Shown here piece by piece: positions 9,047 through 17,902 of a stretch of 64,000 nt of DNA. The notes under the pieces were generated by a model that was not told the origin of the DNA, did no database searches, and saw only the letters and a list, made by a program, of their open reading frames with translations. Made by a program: the position numbers and the translations under genes. Within the stretch, counting starts at the first letter, position 1, and each line of letters starts with the position of its first letter. Origin of the DNA: Spirochaetota bacterium (GTDB taxonomy: Bacteria; Spirochaetota; Spirochaetia; Treponematales; Treponemataceae); assembly GCA_023443865.1 (NCBI GenBank), contig JAEZST010000022.1:496001-560000 (forward strand). The letters are read 5' to 3'.

Positions 9047-12046
9047 ATGAGCATGAAAGACGCCATACATTTTTTTAGTCAGGATACGACGGTTAGCAAA
9101 AAAATAGACAGTGCCTTATTGGGAATTCGCGGACGCCAGGCCAATGAATTCGCGGAACTCGGACTTCCGATTCTGCCCGGCTTCATCATTAATTCCAGCA
9201 TAGCCGCGACTCTCGCCGACGAGCCGGTGTATAAGAACATCGCTCCCTTCCTGAAGCATTGCAACGCCCTGGTCGGAAAAACCTTCGGCGACAGCGAGCA
9301 CCCGCTGCTCGTTAAGATCGTCATATCGCCGAATCTCGCCGTAACGAATTATCCGACGCTCCATAATTTCGGTCTCGCGAAAAACACGATCGGCGGTTTC
9401 GAGACTGGCGTGGGAAAGAACTTCGCCGCCCATGAGGTCCTGTTTCTTCTCAGGGGTATCTTTTCCATCCTGAAAAGGAGCGCCGTTCTGGACGGTAAAG
9501 CGGTCGACGCAGAGGGTTTTGATAAAGCCTTGAAGGACGTTGAAAACCGCATGAAAAACGAGAAAGTGCGGGGAACCGGCGTCGAAATCATGGATTCCTT
9601 CGCGCCCGTATTGCCCGCCGGGTTCTTCGACAGCGCGGAAGACCAGATTGAGATATCGCTCAAGGCGATTAGCCATCTACTGGCGGTGGACGACCAAAAC
9701 GACGGGGATACCGCGGTAATCGTTCAGCCCATGGTTTACGGAAATTTCGGCAAGAACTCGTCTTCCGGTTCCTTTTTCAGCCGCGATATCGTTACGGGCG
9801 AAAAACGGCTGCAGGGTAAGTTCTTTAAGGAAAAATTCGACGATATCAACGCCATCGGCCAGGACATAAACACGATCGAGCCCGCGGCATTAAAAAAACT
9901 TCAGGAAATCGCGTGGATGCTCGAAGATGACAGCCGCGAGATACGAATGATTCGCTTTACCATCGAAAACGGTAAATTATGGCTGATTGAGCAAAAATCG
10001 GTAGAGTCGAAAAGCACGATCTCCCTCGTTAAGCTCTTGCTGGACTTAAACGCGAGAAAGGTCGTGAGCGACGAATACGTCGTAAAAACCGTGAAGCCGG
10101 GATTGTTAAACGAGATTTTGCATCCCGTAATCGATATCGTGAGCGTAAAGGATTTGAAATCCTCAAAGGGCGGAATCGCCGGCGCGCCGGGAGCAGCGGT
10201 GGGCAAGGTGTACTTCTCGGCAGATTCCCTTATCGACGCCATCCGCGTGGCCCGTCAGAACGGGGAGGATACCCGGTGTATCCTTTGCATGCCAGCCACC
10301 TACGCGGGAGACGTTAAGGGGATCGAGGTCGCGACCGGCGTCCTTTCCAACGAGGGCGGCTATTCCGCCCATGCCTCGGTGGTGGCCAGGCAGTACGGTA
10401 AAATTTCTCTCGTGCGCCCGGATATGGTCATTCGCGGAAAGAAGGCCATTATCGACGGGGTTACGGTTAATGAGGGCGATTATATTACCCTTAACGTGCC
10501 TTATTACGGCGAGTCTACCGTGTATTTCGGTTCTGCCCGCCTCATAGAACCCGATCCGGAAACATCGGGCCTACTCGATTTTATAAAGCTTACCCGTTCC
10601 TTCATACAGGACTTCCACGTGCGCGCGAATGCCGACAGTCCCCGGGACGCGGAATTGGCCGTGCGCTTCGGGGCCGAAGGCATTGGGCTTTGCCGAACCG
10701 AGCATATGTTCTTTAACGAGAAACGGATTAACGTTTTCCGCGAGATGATCCTCTCCGAGGACAAGGGAGAACGGTGGAAAGTACTTAAAAAACTTCAGAA
10801 AATGCAGAGTGACGATTTTTACGGGATTTTCAAGGCCATGGCGGGTCGAGAGGTCACTATCCGCCTTCTTGACGCCCCTCTGCATGAGTTCCTCCCCCAT
10901 AACGCCAACGAGCTGGCTGAGTTCATGAAATACCTTGCGGGTAAGGGGGATAAGGTTTCGAAGGCCGCCGTTCAGGAAAAGATCGACGCGCTGGCCGAGA
11001 TAAACCCCATGCTCGGGCACCGCGGTTGCCGTATCGCCATATCCTATCCCGAAATTTACGAAATGCAGGTACGCGCCATTTTTGAGGCGGCCTATGCCTT
11101 GCAGAAAGAAGGCGTAACGGTTTGTCCCGAGATAATGGTACCCATCGTCATGAACTTCAGGGAATTGAAGCAGATCGTGTACGGGAAAAAAATCGAGGGC
11201 CATTCGTATCAGGGCATCGCGGGCATTGAGGAGACGGTACGGGGCGAATTGAAGGCAAAGCCAATCGTGTTCAGGATAGGAACCATGATCGAATTGCCCG
11301 CCGCGGCGTTAAGCGCGGGGGAAATCGCGCGATACGCCCAGTTCTTCTCCTTTGGCACCAATGACCTTACCCAAACCACGCTCGGCCTTTCGCGCGACGA
11401 CTTCAATTCCTTTATGCCAGATTATACGATGTACGATTTGATAGACGGGAATCCCTTTGCCGTCCTCGATCCCAGGGTACGCGAGCTGATTTCCATAGCG
11501 GTCGATCGGGGTACCGCGGCGCGTCCGGACCTCGCCACGGGGCTTTGCGGCGAGCACGGCGCCCGCCCGGAGAATATCAGGTTCTGTATGGACGCAGGCT
11601 TGAATTACGTTTCCTGTTCCTCCTACTCCGTTCCGATAGCGCTTCTTTCCATTGCCCAGGTAGAGATCGAAAAGGCGGAAAAGGAAGGGAAAACCCTCCT
11701 GCGGCGCTCCATAGCGATTCCCGCGAAGGCCGCGGTAAAGACCGCTAAGGCTGCGAAAAAGACGGTTATTGCGGACAAGAAGGAATCGAAGAGGAGCGGA
11801 GGAGCGAAGAAACCCGCTGAGGCGAAAAAGCCGGCGACCAAGGCGAAGAACGCCGCTTCCGTGGCTAAAAAAGACGCGACCGCGGATAAGAAGGCAAAAA
11901 AATCAACGGCAGCACAGAAACCCGCGGAAACGAAAAAGACGGTATCTAAGGCTCAGAAGCCCGCAGCTGCGGGCAAGAAGCCGGCGGCGGAAAAAAAGGC
12001 TCGGCCTGCTGCCAAGAAACCCGGCGCGCCCAAAAAGAAGGCTTAG
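9047..12046 (+). CDS. Pyruvate,phosphate dikinase-like protein with degenerate ATP domain and histone-like tail
   Basis: A 999-residue PPDK relative. The swivelling phospho-His domain (GGYSAHASVVAR, His442) and the PEP/pyruvate barrel are intact: LCRTEHMF (Arg550), IRLLDAPLHEF (Arg606), GTMIELP (Glu749), GTNDLTQ (Asn772) and CGEHG (Cys834). In the N-terminal nucleotide domain, positions matching Arg92, Glu323 and Arg337 of the Clostridium symbiosum enzyme (alignment from memory) are Val92, Arg303 and Lys317, and the glycine/methionine loop after Arg92 is gone. The last 110 residues (from about 890) are a Lys/Ala/Pro-rich tail like histone H1. It may be a PEP-dependent phosphotransferase that no longer uses ATP. 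The ATG at 9053 is an alternative start. Confidence 0.8.
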   Translation: MSMKDAIHFFSQDTTVSKKIDSALLGIRGRQANEFAELGLPILPGFIINSSIAATLADEPVYKNIAPFLKHCNALVGKTFGDSEHPLLVKIVISPNLAVTNYPTLHNFGLAKNTIGGFETGVGKNFAAHEVLFLLRGIFSILKRSAVLDGKAVDAEGFDKALKDVENRMKNEKVRGTGVEIMDSFAPVLPAGFFDSAEDQIEISLKAISHLLAVDDQNDGDTAVIVQPMVYGNFGKNSSSGSFFSRDIVTGEKRLQGKFFKEKFDDINAIGQDINTIEPAALKKLQEIAWMLEDDSREIRMIRFTIENGKLWLIEQKSVESKSTISLVKLLLDLNARKVVSDEYVVKTVKPGLLNEILHPVIDIVSVKDLKSSKGGIAGAPGAAVGKVYFSADSLIDAIRVARQNGEDTRCILCMPATYAGDVKGIEVATGVLSNEGGYSAHASVVARQYGKISLVRPDMVIRGKKAIIDGVTVNEGDYITLNVPYYGESTVYFGSARLIEPDPETSGLLDFIKLTRSFIQDFHVRANADSPRDAELAVRFGAEGIGLCRTEHMFFNEKRINVFREMILSEDKGERWKVLKKLQKMQSDDFYGIFKAMAGREVTIRLLDAPLHEFLPHNANELAEFMKYLAGKGDKVSKAAVQEKIDALAEINPMLGHRGCRIAISYPEIYEMQVRAIFEAAYALQKEGVTVCPEIMVPIVMNFRELKQIVYGKKIEGHSYQGIAGIEETVRGELKAKPIVFRIGTMIELPAAALSAGEIARYAQFFSFGTNDLTQTTLGLSRDDFNSFMPDYTMYDLIDGNPFAVLDPRVRELISIAVDRGTAARPDLATGLCGEHGARPENIRFCMDAGLNYVSCSSYSVPIALLSIAQVEIEKAEKEGKTLLRRSIAIPAKAAVKTAKAAKKTVIADKKESKRSGGAKKPAEAKKPATKAKNAASVAKKDATADKKAKKSTAAQKPAETKKTVSKAQKPAAAGKKPAAEKKARPAAKKPGAPKKKA

Positions 12047-12061
12047 TACAAACGAATGCGG

Positions 12062-12093
12062 AAGGCCGACGCGGAATGCGCCGGCCTTTTTTT
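12062..12093 (+). terminator. Intrinsic terminator after the PPDK-like gene
   Basis: AAGGCCGACGC (12062-12072) pairs with GCGCCGGCCTT (12078-12088) with one A-C mismatch, running into seven T. Confidence 0.88.
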
Positions 12094-12143
12094 CGCGCTT
12101 AATCGGTATCGCGGCATTCCGAGGCGGGCCCATCGCTCCAACG

Positions 12144-12172
12144 TTGACAAATTCGGCTCCATTATCTACTAT
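12144..12172 (+). promoter_or_regulatory. alaS promoter, apparently leaderless
   Basis: TTGACA (12144-12149), 17-base spacer, TACTAT (12167-12172). The expected transcription start (about 12179) is three bases before the alaS ATG, and no ribosome site is present. Confidence 0.75.
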
Positions 12173-12181
12173 AGATAAACT

Positions 12182-13975
12182 ATGACTGCAAACGAGCTGC
12201 GTTCCAAATACATCGAGTTCTTTAAAAGTAAGGGCCATGCCGAGATCTCCGGAAAATCCCTCATACCCGAAAATGATCCCACGGTTCTTTTTACCACCGC
12301 GGGCATGCATCCCCTGGTTCCCTATCTCATGGGGGAGCCCCATCCCGCCGGTACGCGGTTGACGGATTATCAAAAATGCGTGCGCACCGGCGATATCGAC
12401 GAAGTCGGGGATCCCAGTCATCTTACCTGCTTTGAGATGCTCGGAAACTGGTCTTTGGGCGACTATTTCAAGAAAGAAGCCATCAACTACAGCTTTGAGT
12501 TTTTAACGAGCCCCGATTACTTGGGCCTTCCCGTGGATAAGCTTTCGGTTACGGTTTTTGCGGGCGACGCCGATGTCCCCAGGGATGACGAATCCGCGGA
12601 CATTTGGGCCGGTTTGGGTATACCCCGACAGCGGATCCATTTCCTTCCCCGTTCCGACAACTGGTGGGGCCCCGCAGGCGAGACTGGCCCGTGCGGACCC
12701 GATACGGAGATGTTCATCGATACCGGAAAGGCCTCGTGCGGCGACGATTGCCGACCGGGTTGCCATTGCGGCAAGTATATCGAGATTTGGAACGACGTAT
12801 TCATGCAATATAGCAAGCAGAAGGACGGTTCGTACCTGAAGCTTGACCGAAAATGCGTGGATACCGGCATGGGCGTGGAGCGGACCGTGGCGATGCTTTC
12901 CGGTAAAAAATCGGTATACGAGACGGAAATATTCCGTCCGATCATTGAATGCGTCGAATCCATAACCGGGAAAAAATACGGCGTTTCCGAGGCCGACGAC
13001 GTATCGATACGGATCATTTGCGATCACGTCCGTTCCTCAACCTTTATTCTTGGGGACCAAAAGGGCGTTACCCCCTCAAACGTCGGGGCCGGTTACGTGC
13101 TTCGGCGCCTTATCCGCCGCGCCGTCCGACATGGGCGAAAGCTCGGCGTAGACGGCATTTTCCTCGCAGAGCCCGCCAAGGTGGTGATTGAGCAGCTGAA
13201 GGGCGCTTACCCCGAATTGGGCGAGAGAAGGGAATTCGTACTGACTGAGCTTCGCGCCGAGGAGCAAAAATTCCTTGAAACCCTCAAAAAGGGCGAGGCC
13301 GAATTCGAGAAAATGCTGCCGAGCTTGCTGAAGAATCCCCAGCGAATCATGTCTGGCCGGTTGGCGTTTAAACTGTACGATACGTACGGCTTTCCCATCG
13401 AGCTTACCGAGGAACTCGCCCGGGAAGGCGGCTTGGCGGTAAACCGGGAAGAGTTCGACGAAGCCTTTAAAAAGCATCAGGAGCTTTCGCGGGCCGGCAG
13501 CGAGCAGGCATTCAAGGGCGGTCTCGCGGACCATTCCGAGGCGACTACCGCGTACCATACGGCTACCCACCTTCTTCAAAAGGCCCTTCGCATGGTCCTC
13601 GGCGATCATGTGGCCCAGAAAGGCTCCAATATCACCGCGGAACGCATGCGGTTCGACTTTACGCACCCGCAGCCGATGACGCAGGAAGAAATCGCCCGGG
13701 TAGAGAAGATCGTTAACGAGCAAATCGCCGCCGATTTGGCCGTCAAAATGGAAATGATGCCCCTGGAAGAGGCTAAAGCCTCGGGAGCCATGGCCCTATT
13801 CGGCGAGAAATACGAAAACGTGGTTAAAGTATACTCCATCGGAAACTTTTCCAAGGAAGTATGCGGCGGCCCCCATGTGGAGCGAACGGGCGGAATGGGT
13901 ACGTTCCGCATCCAGAAGGAGCAATCGTCCTCCGCGGGAGTGCGCCGAATAAGGGCCGTACTCGAGAAAGCGTAA
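12182..13975 (+). CDS. alaS: Alanyl-tRNA synthetase, compact form without C-terminal domain
   Basis: A 597-residue enzyme that charges tRNA-Ala. The class II catalytic domain (FTTAGMHPLVPYLMG, CFEMLGNWSLGDYF), the tRNA-recognition domain and the editing domain (HTATHLL, CGGPHVERTG with the zinc-binding His and Cys) are present. The usual C-terminal DHHA1/C-Ala region of about 250 residues is absent; the protein ends right after the editing domain. I recall spirochaete AlaRS being about this size, so this is probably lineage-wide, not a truncation. The insertion ASCGDDCRPGCHCGKYIEIW in the catalytic domain has four closely spaced Cys and may bind metal. The gene lacks a Shine-Dalgarno sequence. 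Confidence 0.95.
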   Translation: MTANELRSKYIEFFKSKGHAEISGKSLIPENDPTVLFTTAGMHPLVPYLMGEPHPAGTRLTDYQKCVRTGDIDEVGDPSHLTCFEMLGNWSLGDYFKKEAINYSFEFLTSPDYLGLPVDKLSVTVFAGDADVPRDDESADIWAGLGIPRQRIHFLPRSDNWWGPAGETGPCGPDTEMFIDTGKASCGDDCRPGCHCGKYIEIWNDVFMQYSKQKDGSYLKLDRKCVDTGMGVERTVAMLSGKKSVYETEIFRPIIECVESITGKKYGVSEADDVSIRIICDHVRSSTFILGDQKGVTPSNVGAGYVLRRLIRRAVRHGRKLGVDGIFLAEPAKVVIEQLKGAYPELGERREFVLTELRAEEQKFLETLKKGEAEFEKMLPSLLKNPQRIMSGRLAFKLYDTYGFPIELTEELAREGGLAVNREEFDEAFKKHQELSRAGSEQAFKGGLADHSEATTAYHTATHLLQKALRMVLGDHVAQKGSNITAERMRFDFTHPQPMTQEEIARVEKIVNEQIAADLAVKMEMMPLEEAKASGAMALFGEKYENVVKVYSIGNFSKEVCGGPHVERTGGMGTFRIQKEQSSSAGVRRIRAVLEKA

Positions 13976-14056
13976 CGTGACTCGTATTTCGTTTGTTGTT
14001 AGTTCACAATTACCGCGTGGCCCCATGAGGGTGACGTTTTTGAAAGAAGGTATCAG

Positions 14057-15148
14057 ATGAAGCGTTTTTTCTTCGCCGTGACCCTTACGGCCCTGGTGAC
14101 CGGCTTCGTAGCCGCTCAATCCGATCTCCAGCCCATCGCCACCGTAAAGCTGCAAAAGTCGGAACCCATTACCGTCAAGCAGCTGAAGTCCCGCGTAGAG
14201 GCGTACCAGAAGGAACTTGGGCGGTCAATGACGCTTGACGAGCGGAAAAAGGTCCTCGATACCCTTATCAACGAACGATTGGTGGTGCAGGCGGCTGACC
14301 GCGACGGCGTTAAGGTTAACGATTCGGAAGTGAATCAAAACTTCCTGCAAATGATCTCCCAGCAGGTCGGCAAGCAGGTAACCGAACTTGAATTTGCCCA
14401 AATCGTCAAACAGCAGACCGGGATGAGCATAGACGATTTCATGAAGGCCCAGAACGGCATGACCCTTTCCGAGTATAAGGCCTTCCTTAAGAGCCAGCTT
14501 CTCGCCCAGCGGTACGTGATGGCGAAAAAGCAAGCGGAAATTCAAAACGTTTCAGGGCCCGTTGATGCGGATATTAGGTCCTATTACGAGCTTTATAAAA
14601 AGAATTTCGTGCGCGACGACATGATCCGTCTGTTCCTGCTGGTGGCCCCAAAGGGGTCGACCTCCGATTCTTCCGCGGCCGCGAAGAAAAAGATCGAGGA
14701 ACTGCGCGAAAAACTGCGCGCGAAACCCGCTTCCACGGCGGAGTTGAAAGCGCTCTCCCAGGCCGATAATTCCGGCTTTCAGGGCGGCGACCTGTACATC
14801 GATAAAAATTCCACCGCCTCGAAGCAGCTGGGTATATCGATGGAAGCTCTCTTGAAAATCTTCGATATGGACGTCAACGAGGTTTCCGACGTATCCGAGA
14901 CGGACGCTGATTGGCAAACGTTCATCGTACTCGAAAAGTACCCCGCGAAAATACTGGCCCTCAGCGACGTTATTAGGCCCGGTACCACCGTGACGGTGTA
15001 CGAGTACATAAAAAACAGCATGCTCACCCAGGCACAGAACAAGGCCGTTAGCGACGCGCTCCAGCAGGTTATTTCCGAGCTCAGAAAGCCGGAGAACTTC
15101 CAGATTCTCAAAAGCGACGCCGATCTTGAGAAAGCGTTAAACTGGTAA
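14057..15148 (+). CDS. SurA/PpiC-like periplasmic peptidyl-prolyl isomerase
   Basis: A 363-residue exported protein with a signal peptide (MKRFFFAVTLTALVTGFVAA), a SurA_N-type helical chaperone domain (about 25-175; LDERKKVLDTLINERLVVQA is typical) and a parvulin-like region (about 185-300) with GGDLYID, after which a C-terminal helix packs back. Such proteins fold outer-membrane proteins in the periplasm. From memory the T. pallidum counterpart is Tpn39b (TP1016), also next to alaS. A GAAGG ribosome site precedes the ATG, and nusB follows four bases after the stop, so they form an operon. Whether the isomerase domain is active cannot be judged by eye. Confidence 0.82.
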   Translation: MKRFFFAVTLTALVTGFVAAQSDLQPIATVKLQKSEPITVKQLKSRVEAYQKELGRSMTLDERKKVLDTLINERLVVQAADRDGVKVNDSEVNQNFLQMISQQVGKQVTELEFAQIVKQQTGMSIDDFMKAQNGMTLSEYKAFLKSQLLAQRYVMAKKQAEIQNVSGPVDADIRSYYELYKKNFVRDDMIRLFLLVAPKGSTSDSSAAAKKKIEELREKLRAKPASTAELKALSQADNSGFQGGDLYIDKNSTASKQLGISMEALLKIFDMDVNEVSDVSETDADWQTFIVLEKYPAKILALSDVIRPGTTVTVYEYIKNSMLTQAQNKAVSDALQQVISELRKPENFQILKSDADLEKALNW

Positions 15149-15152
15149 TCCG

Positions 15153-15584
15153 ATGGCAGGTAGAAGAAAAGGCCGTATACTGGCATTTCAGGCGCTCTAC
15201 GCGTGGGACGTTTCCAAGATACCCCTCGAGGATCTCTTGGATTTTTCGTGGCTTGGCGACGAGAAGCGGGATCGGCTTGGTGACGAGGGAATCACTTTTC
15301 CCCGCCTCATCATCGCCGGTACCATCGAGCATATCTCCGAGATTGACGATCTCATTAAGCAGCATTTGACGAATTGGGACTTTGACCGCCTGAATCGCGT
15401 GGACGTGGCGATCCTTCGCATGAGCGTCTATTCCCTGCTTTTTCAGACCGACATGCATCCATCGATCATTATCGATGAGGCCATCGATATATCGAAGGAA
15501 TTCGGTTCCGACGATTCGTTCCGGTTTATCAATGCCGTGTTGGATAACATACGGAAAAAATCCAAGGAGAATTCCCCGCGGTGA
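15153..15584 (+). CDS. nusB: Transcription antitermination factor NusB
   Basis: A 143-residue all-helical RNA-binding protein that, with NusE (ribosomal protein S10), loads on boxA of rRNA leaders. Hallmarks: RRKGRILAFQALYAWD at the N-terminus, NWDFDRLNRVDVAILRMSVY in the middle and IIIDEAIDISKEFGSD near the end. No ribosome site of its own is seen; it starts four bases after the isomerase gene and is probably coupled to it. Its stop overlaps the GTG start of the next gene (GTGA). Confidence 0.94.
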   Translation: MAGRRKGRILAFQALYAWDVSKIPLEDLLDFSWLGDEKRDRLGDEGITFPRLIIAGTIEHISEIDDLIKQHLTNWDFDRLNRVDVAILRMSVYSLLFQTDMHPSIIIDEAIDISKEFGSDDSFRFINAVLDNIRKKSKENSPR

Positions 15585-17239
15585 TTCGTCCCGCCTTTCG
15601 CCGTACATACCCCCATCGGGCGCAGAAACTCGTTTTGATAGTGGCCGCATCGTTCCTGTTATTTGGGGCATGCGGCCTTTTTAATGCAAAAAACAGGTTT
15701 TCGCAGGACTTGGTCGCCATTGATTCCTTTGCGGAATCGGGGAATACGGTGAAAGCCCTCAAGGGGCTGAAGAAACTGCGCAAGCGCGCGGTAACGGCTT
15801 CGCAATTCCTTTCCGTGGCAAAACGAGAGCGCGTGTTACTGGCCTGGGACGAGGCGGCCGAAACCCTATCCGTAGCCACCTTCAAAATGCCGGCAAATGA
15901 CGCGCTTCGGGCGGTTTTAGTCGATACCCTCGCAAAGGCTTCCCGCCGAGAGGAAGCCCTAACGCAATCAGAGCGATTGATAACCACTACGTACGCGGTT
16001 CAAGGCGCGGCGCTGCGCCTGTCGGAGCCCGAGTCCGTTCGTGACCCCCGTTGGTGGAAGGTTGCCGCGGACCTTACGGAATTGCCGGTATTCACCCGTA
16101 ACGCGGCGGTTTGGTTCGCGGCCGAGGGAAACCTTCCGGCGGCTTGCGCGGCAGCCGCTGCCCTAAAAAACGGCGGGGATGCCCGCGAACGGCGACTGCT
16201 CGCGCTTCTCTATTATGACGCGGGGTTCCCCCAGCAAGCATTGCAAACGCTGAAGGTGACGGAAGGCTCGCAAGCGTCGGAATGGTTGACCGAACCGGAT
16301 ATTAACCTCCTTGCCGACGCCTCCATGGAAACGGGGGATACCGCGGGGGCCATGGGATTTTGGGCCACGTTGATCAGTGACTACCCGGAAAGTTCGCCCG
16401 TACCTTGGTATAACTTGGCCATTGAATCTCGGGATGCCGCCCAGGCAAACGAGTATCTCGCCGGTCTATTGGATAGATTCCCGTCATATTTCCCCGGCAT
16501 AGCGCGTTACGTGGGCAATTATTTGGTCTCGGGGCCCCAGCCGGAACGCGATTCCCTCACGAAATCGCTGGAGTCCCGCGGATTTTATTCCCTTTCGATG
16601 AAACAAAGCCAAAAGGAAGCGTATCCGGCCAGGGAACAAGTCTCGGCGCGCTTAAACGCCGCCATCTCCTCCGTTTCAGGTGATCCGGACATTCGGCTTT
16701 TTATAGAAGAGATTAAGGTAGCCGAGCGCGATACGATGAACGCGGGAATTACCGCCTCGCGAATTTGGAATTTACTGGAGCGGTTTTCGTCGAACGACCT
16801 TCTCGTGCGGTACGCCATGTGGTTCTTCCTGAGAACCGGCGAATCGGATACCGCGTTTTCGCTTAACCGCGAGCGCATTGGGTCGACGGACCCCTTTTAC
16901 GACGCGCTGGAAGCGGCCGCCAAGGGCGACCTCGATAGCGCCGAGGCCTCGTTCAATAAGTGCGCGGCGTCTAAGGAAGACTCCTGGGCGGCCCTCGCGA
17001 ATATCGGGACTATTCGGGAACGGAAAGGAGACGTGGCCTCCGCGATCGAGTTTTATGACCGCGCGACCTCTTTCGCCCCCAACGATAACGCCGCGAGCGA
17101 TCTGCAGCTGGACGCGGCCATGATCCTTGCCAGGGCGAGGGATACGAGGCGCGCCGAGCAGGTGCTTATGCGCGCATTGGAACTTGACCCGAAAAACGAA
17201 AGGGCGGCGGCACAGCTTCGGAAATTACGCGGGCTTTAA
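15581..17239 (+). CDS. TPR-repeat lipoprotein
   Basis: A 552-residue envelope protein starting with GTG (15581), preceded by AAGGAGA. The signal sequence ends in a lipobox LLFGAC (Cys31). The rest is alanine-rich helical repeat sequence; the clearest TPR units are in the last third (WAALANIGTIRERKGDVASA, then QVLMRALELDPKNERAAAQL). TPR lipoproteins usually act as scaffolds for envelope assemblies. The gene ends the nusB operon before a bidirectional terminator. No specific partner can be named from the sequence. Confidence 0.8.
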   Translation: MIRPAFRRTYPHRAQKLVLIVAASFLLFGACGLFNAKNRFSQDLVAIDSFAESGNTVKALKGLKKLRKRAVTASQFLSVAKRERVLLAWDEAAETLSVATFKMPANDALRAVLVDTLAKASRREEALTQSERLITTTYAVQGAALRLSEPESVRDPRWWKVAADLTELPVFTRNAAVWFAAEGNLPAACAAAAALKNGGDARERRLLALLYYDAGFPQQALQTLKVTEGSQASEWLTEPDINLLADASMETGDTAGAMGFWATLISDYPESSPVPWYNLAIESRDAAQANEYLAGLLDRFPSYFPGIARYVGNYLVSGPQPERDSLTKSLESRGFYSLSMKQSQKEAYPAREQVSARLNAAISSVSGDPDIRLFIEEIKVAERDTMNAGITASRIWNLLERFSSNDLLVRYAMWFFLRTGESDTAFSLNRERIGSTDPFYDALEAAAKGDLDSAEASFNKCAASKEDSWAALANIGTIRERKGDVASAIEFYDRATSFAPNDNAASDLQLDAAMILARARDTRRAEQVLMRALELDPKNERAAAQLRKLRGL

Positions 17240-17272
17240 CCCATAAACCCTAAACGCCGGCTGGCGCGATCG

Positions 17273-17310
17273 AAAAAAAAACCTGCCGTACTTTTATTCC
17301 GGCAGGTTTT
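17273..17310. terminator. Bidirectional terminator between TPR lipoprotein gene and groES
   Basis: CCTGCCG (17282-17288) pairs with CGGCAGG (17300-17306). Nine A on the left give a strong T-run for the minus-strand groES transcript; four T on the right serve the plus strand. Confidence 0.85.
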
Positions 17311-17327
17311 CGCGCGTAACCCTGGAG

Positions 17328-17594
17328 TTACTCAATCACGGCGATAATATCGGCCGACTTGATGATCAGGTGATCCTCTCCGTCAATCTTGACCTGGGTT
17401 CCCGCGTACTTGTCGTACATGACTTTCTGTCCGACCTTAACGGTAATCGCGTCCTTGTCATCTCCGATCGCTACCACGACCGCGGTTTGGGTTTTTTCCT
17501 GAGCGGTATCGGGGATAATGATGCCGCTGGCGGTTTTGGTTTCCTGCTTGTCTGCGCGAAGCAGAACACGATCGGCTAATGGCTGTACTTTCAT
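17328..17594 (-). CDS. groES: Co-chaperonin GroES
   Basis: An 88-residue co-chaperonin that caps GroEL. It begins MKVQPLADRVLLRADKQET, has the mobile-loop region with TASGIIIPDTAQEKTQ, and ends with IIKSADIIAVIE. It stands alone; no groEL lies beside it, as I recall also for T. pallidum, where the two are apart. A strong AGGAGGA ribosome site precedes the ATG. The promoter is housekeeping-like and no CIRCE element is seen, so HrcA control is not supported by the sequence. Confidence 0.97.
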   Translation of the reverse strand: MKVQPLADRVLLRADKQETKTASGIIIPDTAQEKTQTAVVVAIGDDKDAITVKVGQKVMYDKYAGTQVKIDGEDHLIIKSADIIAVIE

Positions 17595-17615
17595 CTAAGT
17601 CCTCCTGCATTTTTT

Positions 17616-17644
17616 AATATACGGAAAGCGTTGCCGGGGGTCAA
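17616..17644 (-). promoter_or_regulatory. groES promoter
   Basis: On the minus strand: TTGACC (17644-17639), 17-base spacer, TATATT (17621-17616), about 15 bases before the ribosome site. Confidence 0.75.
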
Positions 17645-17674
17645 GGAAAAAAGTCACGTCGCGTTGTGATTCAT

Positions 17675-17715
17675 TATGATACAGGAATAGCTTCATACCT
17701 TGATGGTGTATCATA
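17675..17715. repeat. 9-bp inverted repeat upstream of the sigma54 promoter
   Basis: TATGATACA (17675-17683) and its exact reverse complement TGTATCATA (17707-17715), centres 32 bases apart, about three helical turns. The position, 136-175 bases before the -24 element, is where an enhancer-binding protein for sigma54 would be expected. Confidence 0.5.
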
Positions 17716-17849
17716 TTGACCCATGCGATTGATGAGGCGTCCAGATATTCGAGCGCGGATCTCTGTCTCCCATAATTAATGACGATTCTATATCATTTCA
17801 ATACAAGGAAATACTAGTACTATCTTTTTTAATGGTTATTATGTATAGT

Positions 17850-17864
17850 TGGCACGGTAATTGC
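17850..17864 (+). promoter_or_regulatory. Sigma54 (-24/-12) promoter of the RpoS-like gene
   Basis: TGGCACGGTAATTGC matches the sigma54 consensus: GG of the -24 element at 17851-17852 and GC of the -12 element at 17863-17864, exactly ten bases between. Transcription would begin near 17876, giving a leader of about 27 bases with GGAGG (17892-17896) before the ATG at 17903. Confidence 0.85.
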
Positions 17865-17902
17865 TTGTATTAAGTCAACTCAAATACCTGTGGAGGTACA
17901 TG

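Larger units (their letters stand above)
17595..17902. other. Intergenic regulatory region between groES and the sigma gene
   Basis: This 308-base gap holds the minus-strand groES promoter, a 9-bp inverted repeat, and the plus-strand sigma54 promoter with its leader, each listed separately. It is AT-rich (much richer than the coding DNA around it) and I see no small gene or RNA in it. Confidence 0.7.

Noticed and set aside
17595..17680. Possible CIRCE element before groES
   Set aside because: No TTAGCACTC-N9-GAGTGCTAA sequence or close variant is present on either strand.
17861..17902. Upstream in-frame start for the RpoS-like sigma factor
   Set aside because: It lies inside the sigma54 -12 element and upstream of the transcript start; GGAGG supports 17903.
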